This document shows, piece after piece, positions 1 to 10,134 of a stretch of DNA of 60,539 nt (position 1 is the stretch's first letter; each line of letters begins with the position of its first letter). Origin of the DNA: Prosthecobacter sp. (GTDB lineage: Bacteria > Verrucomicrobiota > Verrucomicrobiia > Verrucomicrobiales > Verrucomicrobiaceae); assembly GCA_021733925.1 (NCBI GenBank), contig JAIPJY010000043.1:1-60539 (forward strand), given 5' to 3'. The notes beneath the pieces were generated by a model, which had not been told where the DNA came from, ran no database searches, and saw only the letters and a list, made by a program, of their open reading frames with translations. Made by a program: the position numbers and the translations under genes.

Positions 1-115
1 CGACCAGACTGCTGGCGAGAGCAGTCATGGGGATGCCTTTGGATTTGGCCGCATGATAGAGCGGCGAGATGAGAGTGTACTGAAGCCGGGGCGAGTAGTA
101 TTTGGACTGCGCCAT
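1..115 (-). CDS. Partial small protein of the integrated element (N-terminus only)
   Basis: Reading leftward from an ATG at 115 there is an open frame that runs off the left edge of the window after 38 codons. The start is supported by a GGAG ribosome-binding site about seven bases upstream. The visible peptide begins MAQSKYYSPRLQYTLISPLY and continues with a helical, alanine/leucine-containing stretch. It could be a small DNA-binding or accessory protein, but I do not recognise the family. It lies on the same strand as the integrase and inside the putative integrated element, so it is probably element cargo or a control gene. Confidence 0.5.
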   Translation of the reverse strand, partial: MAQSKYYSPRLQYTLISPLYHAAKSKGIPMTALASSLV

Positions 116-329
116 GAGAGTGCTCCAGACCATCAGCGACGGCGAACTCACCACTGCCCAGCAAAGGGCTTCACGATACGCCCAGGTGACGGGCGGCTGT
201 GGCATGATGCCACGATGGGAAAGGCTCAATCGCCAGAGGCTAAAGCCCTCCCTTAGGATTATGGTCTAAAATTCTTCCAAAGAGGCCAAATGGAAGAATG
301 GGTGATGTCAAAAATGCAGTTGGCAACGC

Positions 330-1478
330 TCACAAAGAAGGGAGCGCAGCAGCGGCTTTGTTGAGGGCTTCTTCTCCCACTGTGGTATAAAGTTCGGAAA
401 TCTGCGTGGACTCGTGACCGATGAGTTTTTGCACTACGGCGGCAGGAATGCCCGCCTCTTTGAGGAGTGTGACGGCTGTATGACGCAGGCTGTGAAACGA
501 AAGCTGCTCAATATCATGACGACCGCCGCGCCCTTCGCCCGTGGTGGCACGGTGAGCCTTTTTCTCCCGCAGGCCAGCGAGGGCCAGCACGTCGGCGAAC
601 TGATTGGAGAGCGTGCCGCTTTTGCCGCTCCTCTTCAAAAGGGCGCAGGCTCGCGGATGCAGGGCAGAGAGTTCGGGACGCGCATCGGGTGCGGGCAGGC
701 TTTCGATGTGCTCGCGAAGCGGGGGAGCCATCGGGATGAGCAGGACAGCGCCGGTCTTTTGCGTGACAAGGCGCACCTGCCCCTTTTCGAGATCCACGTT
801 TGCCCAAGTGAGCCGGGCAATGTCGCCGATGCGCTGGCCGGTGTAGAGGCCGCAAAGGATCATGGAGCGCCATTCTGCATCGGCCACTGAGAGCAAGGCG
901 CGGATTTGATCGAGCGTGAAGGGACGGCGGCGCTTCTTGTCAGACGACTTCTCGCGAATCGTCTCCACGAATTCGGCAGGGTTATCCACGATGAAACCGT
1001 CCCGCTTGGCGGCACGGAAAAGCATCTTCACGACTTTGATATGATGATTGGCAGCCTTCGCGGACAGACGTTCCATGAGTGCGTTGCGGAAGGTGACAAT
1101 GTGCTCCTTCGTGACCATGGTAAGTTCATCGTCGGCGAGCGCACCGAGGTGCTTTAGAAACTGGCTGGTGCTGTTTTCGTAAAAGACCTGCGTGGCCTTT
1201 GCGGTGCTTTTCTTCTCAAGAAGCCAGTTTGCCACGAAGGCATGAACGGAGGAGCTTGGAAGCACTTCCCCGGTGATTTCAGCATGGAGCCGAGAGAGCA
1301 CGCGGCGGGCCTGCGTGGCGGTGCGTCTGACTGTCGCTCCCGCCTCGAATTGATCGGCGAGCTTTTGCGCTTCTTTACGATCCGTTGTTTTCGTGGAGGC
1401 ATTCCGCCAGCGGCCATCTTTGGAGAGATAGCGAGCGTACCAGAACCGGCTTTTGGGATGCTTCCAAACGGATGCCAT
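330..1478 (-). CDS. Tyrosine recombinase (phage-type integrase)
   Basis: This is a site-specific tyrosine recombinase that would integrate and excise the element at the left of the window. From the more distant TTG at 1502 the frame has 390 codons. I prefer the ATG at 1478, which gives a protein starting MASVWKHPKSRFWYARY, a usual beginning for these short arm-binding domains; the RBS is weak in both cases. In the 390-codon numbering the SAM-like core-binding domain covers about residues 85-175 and the catalytic domain about 190-380. All catalytic residues are visible: R224 in TGQRIGD, K249, H337 and R340 in HSLRH, H363 in IGH, and the nucleophile Y372. The gene starts about 110 bases from a tmRNA/tRNA 3'-end fragment, the usual arrangement of an integrase next to its att site. 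Confidence 0.93.
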   Translation of the reverse strand: MASVWKHPKSRFWYARYLSKDGRWRNASTKTTDRKEAQKLADQFEAGATVRRTATQARRVLSRLHAEITGEVLPSSSVHAFVANWLLEKKSTAKATQVFYENSTSQFLKHLGALADDELTMVTKEHIVTFRNALMERLSAKAANHHIKVVKMLFRAAKRDGFIVDNPAEFVETIREKSSDKKRRRPFTLDQIRALLSVADAEWRSMILCGLYTGQRIGDIARLTWANVDLEKGQVRLVTQKTGAVLLIPMAPPLREHIESLPAPDARPELSALHPRACALLKRSGKSGTLSNQFADVLALAGLREKKAHRATTGEGRGGRHDIEQLSFHSLRHTAVTLLKEAGIPAAVVQKLIGHESTQISELYTTVGEEALNKAAAALPSL

Positions 1479-1584
1479 AGGGTAAGACACAGAGTAAGAC
1501 AAACGCGGATGTTTTCAATGACTTTGATGACGCTGGAAGCCTTGATTTTGCAGGAAAGTTCAAAATCAGAAGTGCGCTTGGCGA

Positions 1585-1612
1585 AACAGGGGTTCAACTC
1601 CCCTCGCCTCCA
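1585..1612 (+). other. Putative att site: 3' end fragment of a tmRNA (or tRNA)
   Basis: The sequence forms a T-arm with a five-base stem (AGGGG/CCCCT) around the loop TTCAACT, followed by CGCCTCCAC, which matches the 3' acceptor strand of many tmRNA genes. No 5' partner (GGAGGCG) or body of a tmRNA or tRNA is present upstream; the integrase begins only about 110 bases away. An isolated 3' end beside an integrase is the expected duplicate left when an element inserts into the 3' end of ssrA or a tRNA gene. By orientation the intact RNA gene should lie left of the window. A tRNA-Ser origin is the main alternative to tmRNA. Confidence 0.5.
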
Positions 1613-1990
1613 CTTCCTTGATTTTCAAGGAGGTGGCGATGGAAGAGGGCAGTTAAGAACATGCCCCTCCAAGCTTTCGCAGGTTCGCCCATGCACGACC
1701 GCATGGCTCCGCTCACCCACTGCTTCACTCGCCGTTCCCGCCTCAGCGCAGCCCGTTTTCATGGCATGCGTGCGTTCAGTTATAAGCATAAATACTTAAC
1801 GAGATCTTTATGCGATTGTCGTGTGTGGCGCCATGTGTTGGGATTCGTGGGAATTCAACTGCATGAATTCGAAAGTGGCCTAGCATAAAGCCCCCCCAAA
1901 AACGTGTTCAGGCGCCAGGTTGCGAAGAAGGCAAAACCCCCTTTTGCCATTTCACCACCAAGGCGTCCTGGACCCTTGCTATCTGCCCCC
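1613..1990. other. Intergenic region with a leader hairpin before the giant surface-protein gene
   Basis: This 378-base stretch separates the putative att site from the PEP-CTERM protein gene. I see no convincing gene in it. A small perfect hairpin (GGCAAAA, five-base loop, TTTTGCC) lies at 1930-1948, about 40 bases before the start codon, and would be in the mRNA leader if transcription begins upstream of it. An AT-rich patch near 1780-1805 could carry the promoter, but no clear -35/-10 pair is visible. Confidence 0.4.
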
Positions 1991-4900
1991 ATGAAAGGCC
2001 CCCGCCTCCTCACTTGCCGCATTGTCGTCGTCACATTCATTTTCCTGATCACCTCGTTCACTCATGCCCAGTCCACGTGGACGGACGTGGCGGGTGATGA
2101 CAAGTGGAGTTCACTGACCAACTGGTCCACCGGCATCTCGCCTGCAGGAACGATCGTCATTTTCAATGAGACCGGCATCGCTGCCAACAGCACCACGGTG
2201 AGCAGCATTGTGGATGGAACGTATGCGATCTCGGGCCTGTCCTTTTCCCACACCACGGGCTCGAACTTTTACCATCGGCTGCAACTGGCGGGCGAGCTGA
2301 CCCTCAGCTCGGCCCTGACCTCAGGGGATGTGTTCAGCGTGCTCAGCAACCAGACGACTGGCAACCACAGTGTTTCCTTCACAGGCGGAGGTTCTCTGGT
2401 CATCAACGCCTCCGGCCAGAACTTCCTGGTACAGAACACCAACACGGGTGGTTCCAACACAATGAACGTGGACTTGAGCGGACTTTCCAATTTCACCGCG
2501 ACGGTGAAGGAGTTCAACATGGGCTACGGTTCCAACATGACGAAGGCCAACTTCACGCTGGCCGCGAACACGAACACTCTCACGGCCACGATCATGCGTT
2601 TTGGGGCCAATTATGGCAATGGCGGCGGCGGCAACACCTTGAAGTTTGGCAAAACCAACGCGTTCAATGCCGACACTATCATCATCGGTTCGGCGCGTGC
2701 CAGCACGACGGTGAGCGTGCAGTCCGGCGTGACGAACGCCAGCTGGGCCATTCGCGGCACCAGCGGTGGCAGCAGCCGTGCGGATTTGATTCTGGGCATC
2801 AATGCGAATGCCTACGGCACCGGGGGCATCGGGGGCTCCACGGCCTCCACGGCGACGGTGAATCTCACGGGAGTGACGGTGGACTTTCTTTTGGATGAAC
2901 TCGTGCTCGGCGTCGCGGGAAGCGTGGCCTCAGAACGAATCGGCCATGGCAACGGCAACCTGACCATCTCGCAGGGGACGCTGGATGCCAACACGGTGAT
3001 CCTTGGCAGGGCGATGAACATCACGTCGCAGGCCATCAGTTACAACGGCTCCAACGCTGACTATTTAGGAAACACGACCCACGCGACGCTGAACATCGCA
3101 GGTGGCACCTTCACGGCAGGCAGCATCACGCTGGCGGAGAACCAGGATGGCTTTGGCTCTGATCCGACCAATGCCACGGCGGGGATCAATGTGAACGCGG
3201 CCATCAAGGGCGCGCTGAACATCTCCGGTGGCATCACCAATATCGCGGGAGACATCGTGGTGGCCACGCGCACCAATGCGACACCGAGCAGCGGACGGAC
3301 GGAAGGCATTGTCTCGCTGACCGGCGGCACCGTCACCGTGGGCGGAAACATCAAGGAGGGCACCTCGGGTGGATACGCGAACAATCTGAGCACGCTGACC
3401 TTGGACGGTGCGCTTCTGGACATGACCCAGGGCTACATCAAGGTGGACACGCTGAATCTCAAGTCGGGCATCCTGCGCAATGTGACGGAGATCAACGACG
3501 GTGCAGGCTGGAGCAAGACCGGTGCGGGCACCCTGGTGGTGAACGGAACCAATACCTTTTCAGGAGCCGTCAATGTGAGCGCGGGCAGGCTGGTGGCAGC
3601 GGGCACCGGTGCTCTGGGGACCACCTCCAGCGTGAGCGTGGCCAACACGGCGGTGTTTGATTACGACAGCGGGACAGGGCAGGTGCTGACGCTGAACAGC
3701 CTGTCTCTGGCTGGCGGATCAAGCATCGGCGCCGAGGTGAAAAATGGCTCCATCAATGTGACGGGTGCCGGCAGCAGCGCGGGAACGATCAAGGTGAACG
3801 TCTTCGGCATTTCGGGGATGAGCTACACCAATGGCACGAGCTACCACATCATCACCGGCAGTGGTTTTGACTCGGGTGGCGCGACCTACCAGATGGGCAA
3901 TTATTACAACGCCACGAATTTCTCCGTGAACAGCGTCGGCGCGGACAGCGCCGGCATTTATGTGAATCTCGCCACGGTGACGGAACTCACGAACGCCTAC
4001 TGGTTCGGCGGTTATACCGGTGCGACCAACGTGTGGGCGGTGTCAGATGGCGGCGGTGCGAGTGGTCACAGCAACTGGGTCACCAGCACCACGGCAGCCG
4101 GGAACAACACCGGCCTCGTGCCCGGCACGAACACCAACGTGATCTTCTCCGCCAACTCGGCGACCAACCAGACCAGCATGACCTTGGGTGCCAACATGAC
4201 CGTCGGTTCTCTCACCTTCAATGACAGCGCTGCAATCCTGCTGAGTGACTCCAGCTACGCGCTGACGCTCTCCAAATCCACGGCCATCACGGTGAACAGC
4301 GGCGCGGGCTTGGTGAAGCTGAACACGGACCTGTCCTTTGGCACGGCGGGTGCCGCTGTGGATGTGAATGTGGCTTCCAATGGTCTGGAGTTTAGCTCGA
4401 CCCTCAGTGGCACGAACGGATTCACCAAGACAGGCGGTGGCACCCTGACGCTCTCCGGGACCCTGAGCAACACACTCAGCGGCACCATCGCGGTGAACGG
4501 CGGTCTGCTGCTCCTGAACAAGCAGGCCGGGATCGACGCCATTGCGGGTGCGCTCAGCATTGGTGATGGCAGCGGCACGGACACGGTGCGCCTGATGGCT
4601 TTGAACCAGATCTCGGACAGTTCCGTGGTCAGCGTGAATGCCGGCGGGGTGCTGGATCTCAATGACCGCACGGAAACGATCGGTGGCCTCGGCGGCACGG
4701 GCGGTGTGGTGAGCAACAGCGGCACCGGCAGCGTGACTTTGATCGTGGGTGGCAACAATGTGAGCGCCTCTTCCGCGACGGTGATTCAGGATGGCAGCAG
4801 CCAGCTGAGCCTGACAAAGATCGGCTCAGGCACGCAGACTCTGTCTGAAACGCAGACCTACACCGGCTTCACAACCGTGTCTGCAGGCACGCTGGCGCTC

Positions 4901-7900
4901 GGAGCCAATAATGTTTTTGGTGGCAGCATCCTCGTCAGTGGCGCAACAGCAATGCTGGACGTGACCACCTTCACAGACACGGTCGCTCTGGTGACGCTGG
5001 TCAACGGCGGCACCCTGACCGGCAGCACGGGCACCTTGCGCAGCAGCGCCAACTTTGATCTGCGCGATGGCACGGTGAGCGGCAATCTGGCAGGCAGCAC
5101 CGGCATCGACAAAACCACGACTGGCATCGTGACGATGACCTCCACCGGCAACACGTACACGGGCGGGACGAACATCTATCAGGGCACCCTCTCCATGGGG
5201 GCGGTGAATGCCCTGCCTTCAGGTGGCAACGTGACTCTGGGCAACAACACGACCACGGGCACGCTGGACCTGAACACGTTTGATCAGACCATCAACGCGC
5301 TGCTGATCAATTTCGGTACCGGCAACCAGATCGTGATTGATGCCGGTACGACACTGACGCAAACCGGTGGGCTGACCTTTGGCTCGGCAGCCACCGGCAG
5401 CGGTACCTTCACGGCCACGGGAGGCGGCTCATGGGTGATCAATGCAGCGACGCAAAATGTGGACATTCGCAACACGGTGGTGGGCAATGGAACCCTGACC
5501 TTCGACGTTTCCGGGCTGCAAAATTTTGTGGCGACTGTGAACGAGTTTAACCTCGGGTACAGCTCCAGTTCGCAGACGATCACCAAGACCAAGCTGGCCC
5601 AGAACAATACGATCACCGCCGACATTGTCCGCATCGGTGCAGGCAGCGGCACGGGGACGCTCACCGGCACCAAGCTTGAACTCGGGCTGACGAATGTGAT
5701 CCATGCCAACGCCATCATTGTCGGCGCGGCTCGAACGACGTCTGATCTGGTGTTTCAAACCGGCCTCAGCGGCACGCCCACGCTCGTCATTCGTGCTCAG
5801 GACGGCATCAGTCGCGCAAACCTGAAGCTGGGTGCCAATACGTCATCGGCATTGGTGTACGGAGCTTCGTTGGGGGGCTCGTCCTCGCCCAACGGCCGGG
5901 TGGACCTCAGCGGCGGCTACGTGGACCTGCTGCTGAACAATCTGATCATCGGCACCTCCAGCCAGGTCGATCCGGGCAACGGTTTCGGCTACGGTCTGGG
6001 AACCTTCACCTTTGATCAGGGCGTGATTGACGTGACCAATGTGTACGTGGCGCAAACGCTGAACAGCAATCAGACGCAGACGGTTTCAGGCGGTGGCTGG
6101 CCCGGCGGAAATGCCAACATCAACCACGGCACGCTGAATGTGGCCGGTGGGACGCTCACGGCTGGAACGCTGGTGATCGCGGACAATCAGGACGGCAGCG
6201 TGGGCATCAACGGCAACAGCACCGGCACGATGAATGTCTCCGGCGGCGTCGTGGATGTCTCGGGTGACCTCATCATCGCCCGTCACACGGCGGCGAGTCC
6301 GAGTACAGGTTATGCCAAAGGCACGCTCAATCTCACCGGCGGCGTGGTGACGGTGCAGGGCAATCTTGCTGAGGGAGCCACGGGTGATAATCAGAGCACC
6401 CTCACGCTCAATGGGGCCACTTTGGACCTCACGGCAGGGATCATCAAGGTGGACACCTTCAACGCCCAGAGCGGCACCCTGCGCAACGTCGCTGAAATCA
6501 ACAGCGGCGCCGGTTTGACCAAGACCACCACGGGGACCCTCGTCCTCGAAGGCACCAATACTTTCACCGGCGGCCTGACCGTCTCCGCCGGGCGCGTTTT
6601 CGCCACGACCAACACGTCTCTGGCCGCCGCGACCAACGTCTCCGTGGCCAATGCTGCCACCTTTGACTACTCCTCCGGCGCTGGCGACGTGCTGACCCTC
6701 AACTCCCTGAACCTTGCGGATGGATCCAGCATCGGAGCCGAGCTCAAAAATGGTTCCATCAATGTGACCAGCGCCAGCACGGTCAGTGGCACGATCAAGG
6801 TCGATCTCTTTGCCCTTCCGGGCATGAGCGCCGGGAAATACTACATCGTCACGGGCAGCGCTCTGGACGGCGGCACTTCTTATCAGAAAGGCGTCTTCTA
6901 CAACCTGACTGACATCAGCGTCAGCAGCGTGGGCGCGGATGCCACGGGCATCTTTGTGAATGCCTCCACCGAGACAGGACTCACCGATGCCTACTGGTTC
7001 GGCGGATTTGCAGGAGCGACCAACGTGTGGGCGGTTTCCGACGGCGGCGGTGCGGGTGGAAACAGCAACTGGGTGACAAGCACCACCGCAGCCGGGAACA
7101 ACACCGGCCTGGTGCCGGGTGTGAACACGAATGTGATCTTCTCGGCCAACTCGGCCACCAATCAATCCAACATGGTGCTGGGCACGAACATGTCCGTCGG
7201 CACGCTCACCTTCAATGACACCGGAGCGGTGGCGCTGAATGATCTGGTGTATCAGCTCACGCTGAATGGCAACAACGCCATCACTCTGAACAACGGTGCA
7301 GGTGCGGTGAGCGTGAAAACAAATCTGCTGCTCGCCGGAGCCGCTCCTGTCATCGCGGTGGATGCAGGCTCTGCCGGACTCACGCTCGGCGGGGTGGTCA
7401 GTGGTGCCAATGGATTTACCAAGAGCGGTGGCGGCACCCTGACCTCCACAGGGGCCAAGGCCAATGACTACACGGGCCAGGTCAGCGTGACCGGTGGCAC
7501 CGTCATCCTGGACAAGGACAGCGGCGTGCTGGCCATCACCGGAGACTTGATCATCGGCGACGGCAGCGGAACTGACACGGTGCGGCTGCAAAGCTTGGAA
7601 CAGATCGCGGATGATGCCGACCTCACGCTGAACAGCAGCGGGGTCTTCGATCTTGGCGGCCAGATCGAGACTCTGGGCGGGCTCTCGGGCACCGGGCGGA
7701 TCACGAATTCCAGCACTCTGGCGGCATTGTTCACCGTCGGTGCGGGTGATGAGACCACCACCTTCTCCGGCCTCATCGAAGATGGCACCGGGGTGCTCTC
7801 CTTTGCCAAAGCAGGCATTGGCACACTGACTCTGAGCGGCAGCAACACCTTCACCGGCAGTCTGGCCGTTCTGGCTGGGAGACTCTCCGTGGCTGTGATC

Positions 7901-10102
7901 AACAACACCAGCACCAATGGCGTGCTCGGCAACAGCACCCAGTCCATCCAACTTGGCGGCATCGGCACCACGGGCACGCTGCAATACACCGGAGCCACGG
8001 CTTCCACGGACAGGACCTTCACTCTCGCCACCGGTGGCACAGGCGGCATCGAGGTCACCAGCAGCGCCACGGAACTCACCGTCAGCGGCAGCATCAGCGG
8101 TGCGGGTGACTTTGCCAAAACCGGCCCGGGAACGCTCATCTTCACAGCGGTCAATAGTTACACCGGCAGCACCTTCATTGAGCAGGGCAAGCTCGTGGTC
8201 GGGGCAGACGGAGCGCTCTCGACCACTTCGAATCTTTACTTCGGTTCCACCGACGCCGCGGTTCCCGGCACGCAGGCCGTCACTCTGGACCTCACGGCTC
8301 ACAGCGCCACGATTGGGGGGCTGAATGTCTTCGTAAACAACTCCGGGGTCACTTCCAATATCCTCATCGGTGCCGCGCAAAGCCTCAACATCACGGGGGC
8401 GGTTGTCATCGGCCCCAATGTGACCGGCACCAACACGACCACCAAGCTGACCTTCTCCGGCGGCGGCACGCTCAATGTCGGCTCCAGCATCGCTGCGACC
8501 AATGCGGGATTTCAGATCGGTGGTTCAAACATCGACGGCAAAGGCAATGCGGTGGTCCTGGACATGTCCGGCCTCTCCAACTTCAATGCCTACCTTGGCA
8601 CCGGCACTTTCTACGTGGGTGATGCAGGGGATGCGGGTGGCGGGGGCGTTGGCAATGTGACCTTCACCATGGCGGCGGACAATCTCATCAACGCCAAGAC
8701 CTTCAGCACGGACAACTTCCACTTCACCAACACGACGCTCGTGAACCTCGGCGTGGGCACCAACGTCATTCAGGCGGACAACGTGGTCATCGGCATCTCC
8801 TTTGGACGCGGCGCAGGCACGTTTGGCTTTGCCGTCGGCAACACCACCGGCACCCTGAACATCCGTGCGCAGGATGGTGTCAGCCGTGCCTCCATGACCG
8901 TCGCCTACTCATCGACCTCTGGAACCGGCGCAGGCCCCGCCCAAGTCGTCGATCTTCGCGGACACGATGCCGATTTGCTTTTGAGCGATCTGAAAATCGG
9001 AGGTCGTCTGGCTGGCGTGGGCACCAATAACACCACCGGCACCTTCTATTTCAACCAAGGCACCCTGGATGTGACGAAGGTGACGATGGGCGACAAGTCC
9101 GGTGCCGGCACGGCCACGATCACCGGAAACCTGAACATCAGTGGCGGCACAGTCACAATCGGCACGGGTGGCATTGCCATGGCGTCCAACACCACCAGCA
9201 GCGGCGCTTCCGCCGTGGCCAACGTGAGCTTCACCGGCGGCACCATCACGGTGGATGGCAACATCGTGCGCACCGGAGCCACCGGCACCGGTCCCTCCAC
9301 CGCCAACGTCACCGTCGGCGGCACGGCAGACGTCGACATGAAAGGCCATGCCATTGGCGATGCCACCCATGCGATCTCTCTCTCAGTCGAAAGCGGCACC
9401 CTGCGCAACGTGGGCGAGATCAACGGCGGTGCCGCCGTCGCTAAGTCGACCGCAGGCACCCTGATTCTGGCTGGCACCAACACCTACACGGGCTCCACGA
9501 CGGTGAACGCGGGTGCCTGGTTTGTCGATGGCACCCACAGCGGCAGCAGTGGCTACACCGTGGCAGCCTTTGCCACTCTCGGCGGCACCGGCTCCATCAG
9601 CGTGGCAGGCGGCAATGACATCACCGTCGCCGACGGCGGAAAACTCAGCGTCGGAGACTCCGCCACTTCTGCCGCCACCCTCAGCCTCGACACCACCTCC
9701 GGCGGAGCCCTGGTGTTTCAGGACAACAGCAGCCTGGAAATGGACCTCCTCACGGCCAACACCGGCGGCCTCAATGTCTCCGACCTTCTCAACCTGGACG
9801 GCACCCTCACCCTTGGCAGCAACGTCAGCCTGACCGTGGTCAACAGCACGACGCTCCCCACGACCTCCTGGCAGGATGGCGACTCATGGAAGCTGTTTGA
9901 CTGGACTGGCGTCACCACCCGCACCGGCACCTTCACCACCGTGCTGCCAGACCTCTCAGGCAGTGGCCTGAACTGGATTATCGACGATCTTTATCTCGGC
10001 GGCACCATCAGCGTCTCGGTGGTGCCTGAGCCCGGCCGCATGGCCCTGATGCTCCTCGCTCTGGCGGGCCTCAGCCTGCGCCGGAGCCGCAGGCGCGCCT
10101 GA
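1991..10102 (+). CDS. Giant PEP-CTERM surface protein with autotransporter-associated beta-strand repeats
   Basis: A 2703-residue secreted, probably surface-attached protein. The start at 1991 gives a proper signal peptide (MKGPRLLTCRIVVVTF..., likely cut after THA); an earlier in-frame ATG at 1904 would bury it. The body is rich in Gly, Thr, Ser and Asn and carries about nine copies of the PATR beta-helix motif, for example TKTGGGTLTLSGT and AKTGPGTLIF. The C-terminus is a textbook PEP-CTERM sorting signal: VPEPG, a hydrophobic helix, then RRSRRRA. There is no autotransporter barrel. The protein contains a long internal duplication with a period of about 3.0 kb of DNA: the YWFGG-containing segment at 3996-4230 recurs at 6990-7225, and a third partial unit starts near 8290. 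The likely role is adhesion, or matrix or cell-surface structure, after exosortase processing. No exosortase gene lies in the window. Confidence 0.88.
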   Translation: MKGPRLLTCRIVVVTFIFLITSFTHAQSTWTDVAGDDKWSSLTNWSTGISPAGTIVIFNETGIAANSTTVSSIVDGTYAISGLSFSHTTGSNFYHRLQLAGELTLSSALTSGDVFSVLSNQTTGNHSVSFTGGGSLVINASGQNFLVQNTNTGGSNTMNVDLSGLSNFTATVKEFNMGYGSNMTKANFTLAANTNTLTATIMRFGANYGNGGGGNTLKFGKTNAFNADTIIIGSARASTTVSVQSGVTNASWAIRGTSGGSSRADLILGINANAYGTGGIGGSTASTATVNLTGVTVDFLLDELVLGVAGSVASERIGHGNGNLTISQGTLDANTVILGRAMNITSQAISYNGSNADYLGNTTHATLNIAGGTFTAGSITLAENQDGFGSDPTNATAGINVNAAIKGALNISGGITNIAGDIVVATRTNATPSSGRTEGIVSLTGGTVTVGGNIKEGTSGGYANNLSTLTLDGALLDMTQGYIKVDTLNLKSGILRNVTEINDGAGWSKTGAGTLVVNGTNTFSGAVNVSAGRLVAAGTGALGTTSSVSVANTAVFDYDSGTGQVLTLNSLSLAGGSSIGAEVKNGSINVTGAGSSAGTIKVNVFGISGMSYTNGTSYHIITGSGFDSGGATYQMGNYYNATNFSVNSVGADSAGIYVNLATVTELTNAYWFGGYTGATNVWAVSDGGGASGHSNWVTSTTAAGNNTGLVPGTNTNVIFSANSATNQTSMTLGANMTVGSLTFNDSAAILLSDSSYALTLSKSTAITVNSGAGLVKLNTDLSFGTAGAAVDVNVASNGLEFSSTLSGTNGFTKTGGGTLTLSGTLSNTLSGTIAVNGGLLLLNKQAGIDAIAGALSIGDGSGTDTVRLMALNQISDSSVVSVNAGGVLDLNDRTETIGGLGGTGGVVSNSGTGSVTLIVGGNNVSASSATVIQDGSSQLSLTKIGSGTQTLSETQTYTGFTTVSAGTLALGANNVFGGSILVSGATAMLDVTTFTDTVALVTLVNGGTLTGSTGTLRSSANFDLRDGTVSGNLAGSTGIDKTTTGIVTMTSTGNTYTGGTNIYQGTLSMGAVNALPSGGNVTLGNNTTTGTLDLNTFDQTINALLINFGTGNQIVIDAGTTLTQTGGLTFGSAATGSGTFTATGGGSWVINAATQNVDIRNTVVGNGTLTFDVSGLQNFVATVNEFNLGYSSSSQTITKTKLAQNNTITADIVRIGAGSGTGTLTGTKLELGLTNVIHANAIIVGAARTTSDLVFQTGLSGTPTLVIRAQDGISRANLKLGANTSSALVYGASLGGSSSPNGRVDLSGGYVDLLLNNLIIGTSSQVDPGNGFGYGLGTFTFDQGVIDVTNVYVAQTLNSNQTQTVSGGGWPGGNANINHGTLNVAGGTLTAGTLVIADNQDGSVGINGNSTGTMNVSGGVVDVSGDLIIARHTAASPSTGYAKGTLNLTGGVVTVQGNLAEGATGDNQSTLTLNGATLDLTAGIIKVDTFNAQSGTLRNVAEINSGAGLTKTTTGTLVLEGTNTFTGGLTVSAGRVFATTNTSLAAATNVSVANAATFDYSSGAGDVLTLNSLNLADGSSIGAELKNGSINVTSASTVSGTIKVDLFALPGMSAGKYYIVTGSALDGGTSYQKGVFYNLTDISVSSVGADATGIFVNASTETGLTDAYWFGGFAGATNVWAVSDGGGAGGNSNWVTSTTAAGNNTGLVPGVNTNVIFSANSATNQSNMVLGTNMSVGTLTFNDTGAVALNDLVYQLTLNGNNAITLNNGAGAVSVKTNLLLAGAAPVIAVDAGSAGLTLGGVVSGANGFTKSGGGTLTSTGAKANDYTGQVSVTGGTVILDKDSGVLAITGDLIIGDGSGTDTVRLQSLEQIADDADLTLNSSGVFDLGGQIETLGGLSGTGRITNSSTLAALFTVGAGDETTTFSGLIEDGTGVLSFAKAGIGTLTLSGSNTFTGSLAVLAGRLSVAVINNTSTNGVLGNSTQSIQLGGIGTTGTLQYTGATASTDRTFTLATGGTGGIEVTSSATELTVSGSISGAGDFAKTGPGTLIFTAVNSYTGSTFIEQGKLVVGADGALSTTSNLYFGSTDAAVPGTQAVTLDLTAHSATIGGLNVFVNNSGVTSNILIGAAQSLNITGAVVIGPNVTGTNTTTKLTFSGGGTLNVGSSIAATNAGFQIGGSNIDGKGNAVVLDMSGLSNFNAYLGTGTFYVGDAGDAGGGGVGNVTFTMAADNLINAKTFSTDNFHFTNTTLVNLGVGTNVIQADNVVIGISFGRGAGTFGFAVGNTTGTLNIRAQDGVSRASMTVAYSSTSGTGAGPAQVVDLRGHDADLLLSDLKIGGRLAGVGTNNTTGTFYFNQGTLDVTKVTMGDKSGAGTATITGNLNISGGTVTIGTGGIAMASNTTSSGASAVANVSFTGGTITVDGNIVRTGATGTGPSTANVTVGGTADVDMKGHAIGDATHAISLSVESGTLRNVGEINGGAAVAKSTAGTLILAGTNTYTGSTTVNAGAWFVDGTHSGSSGYTVAAFATLGGTGSISVAGGNDITVADGGKLSVGDSATSAATLSLDTTSGGALVFQDNSSLEMDLLTANTGGLNVSDLLNLDGTLTLGSNVSLTVVNSTTLPTTSWQDGDSWKLFDWTGVTTRTGTFTTVLPDLSGSGLNWIIDDLYLGGTISVSVVPEPGRMALMLLALAGLSLRRSRRRA

Positions 10103-10134
10103 CCTCTGCGGCAGGACTGGCGACCGGCAGCAGG

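Noticed and set aside
6086-8380. 764-codon open frame opposite the giant surface-protein gene
   Set aside because: It is the antisense shadow of a repetitive, GC-rich gene; its composition (Gly, Arg, Ala, His) is typical of a reverse frame and no start or motif supports it.
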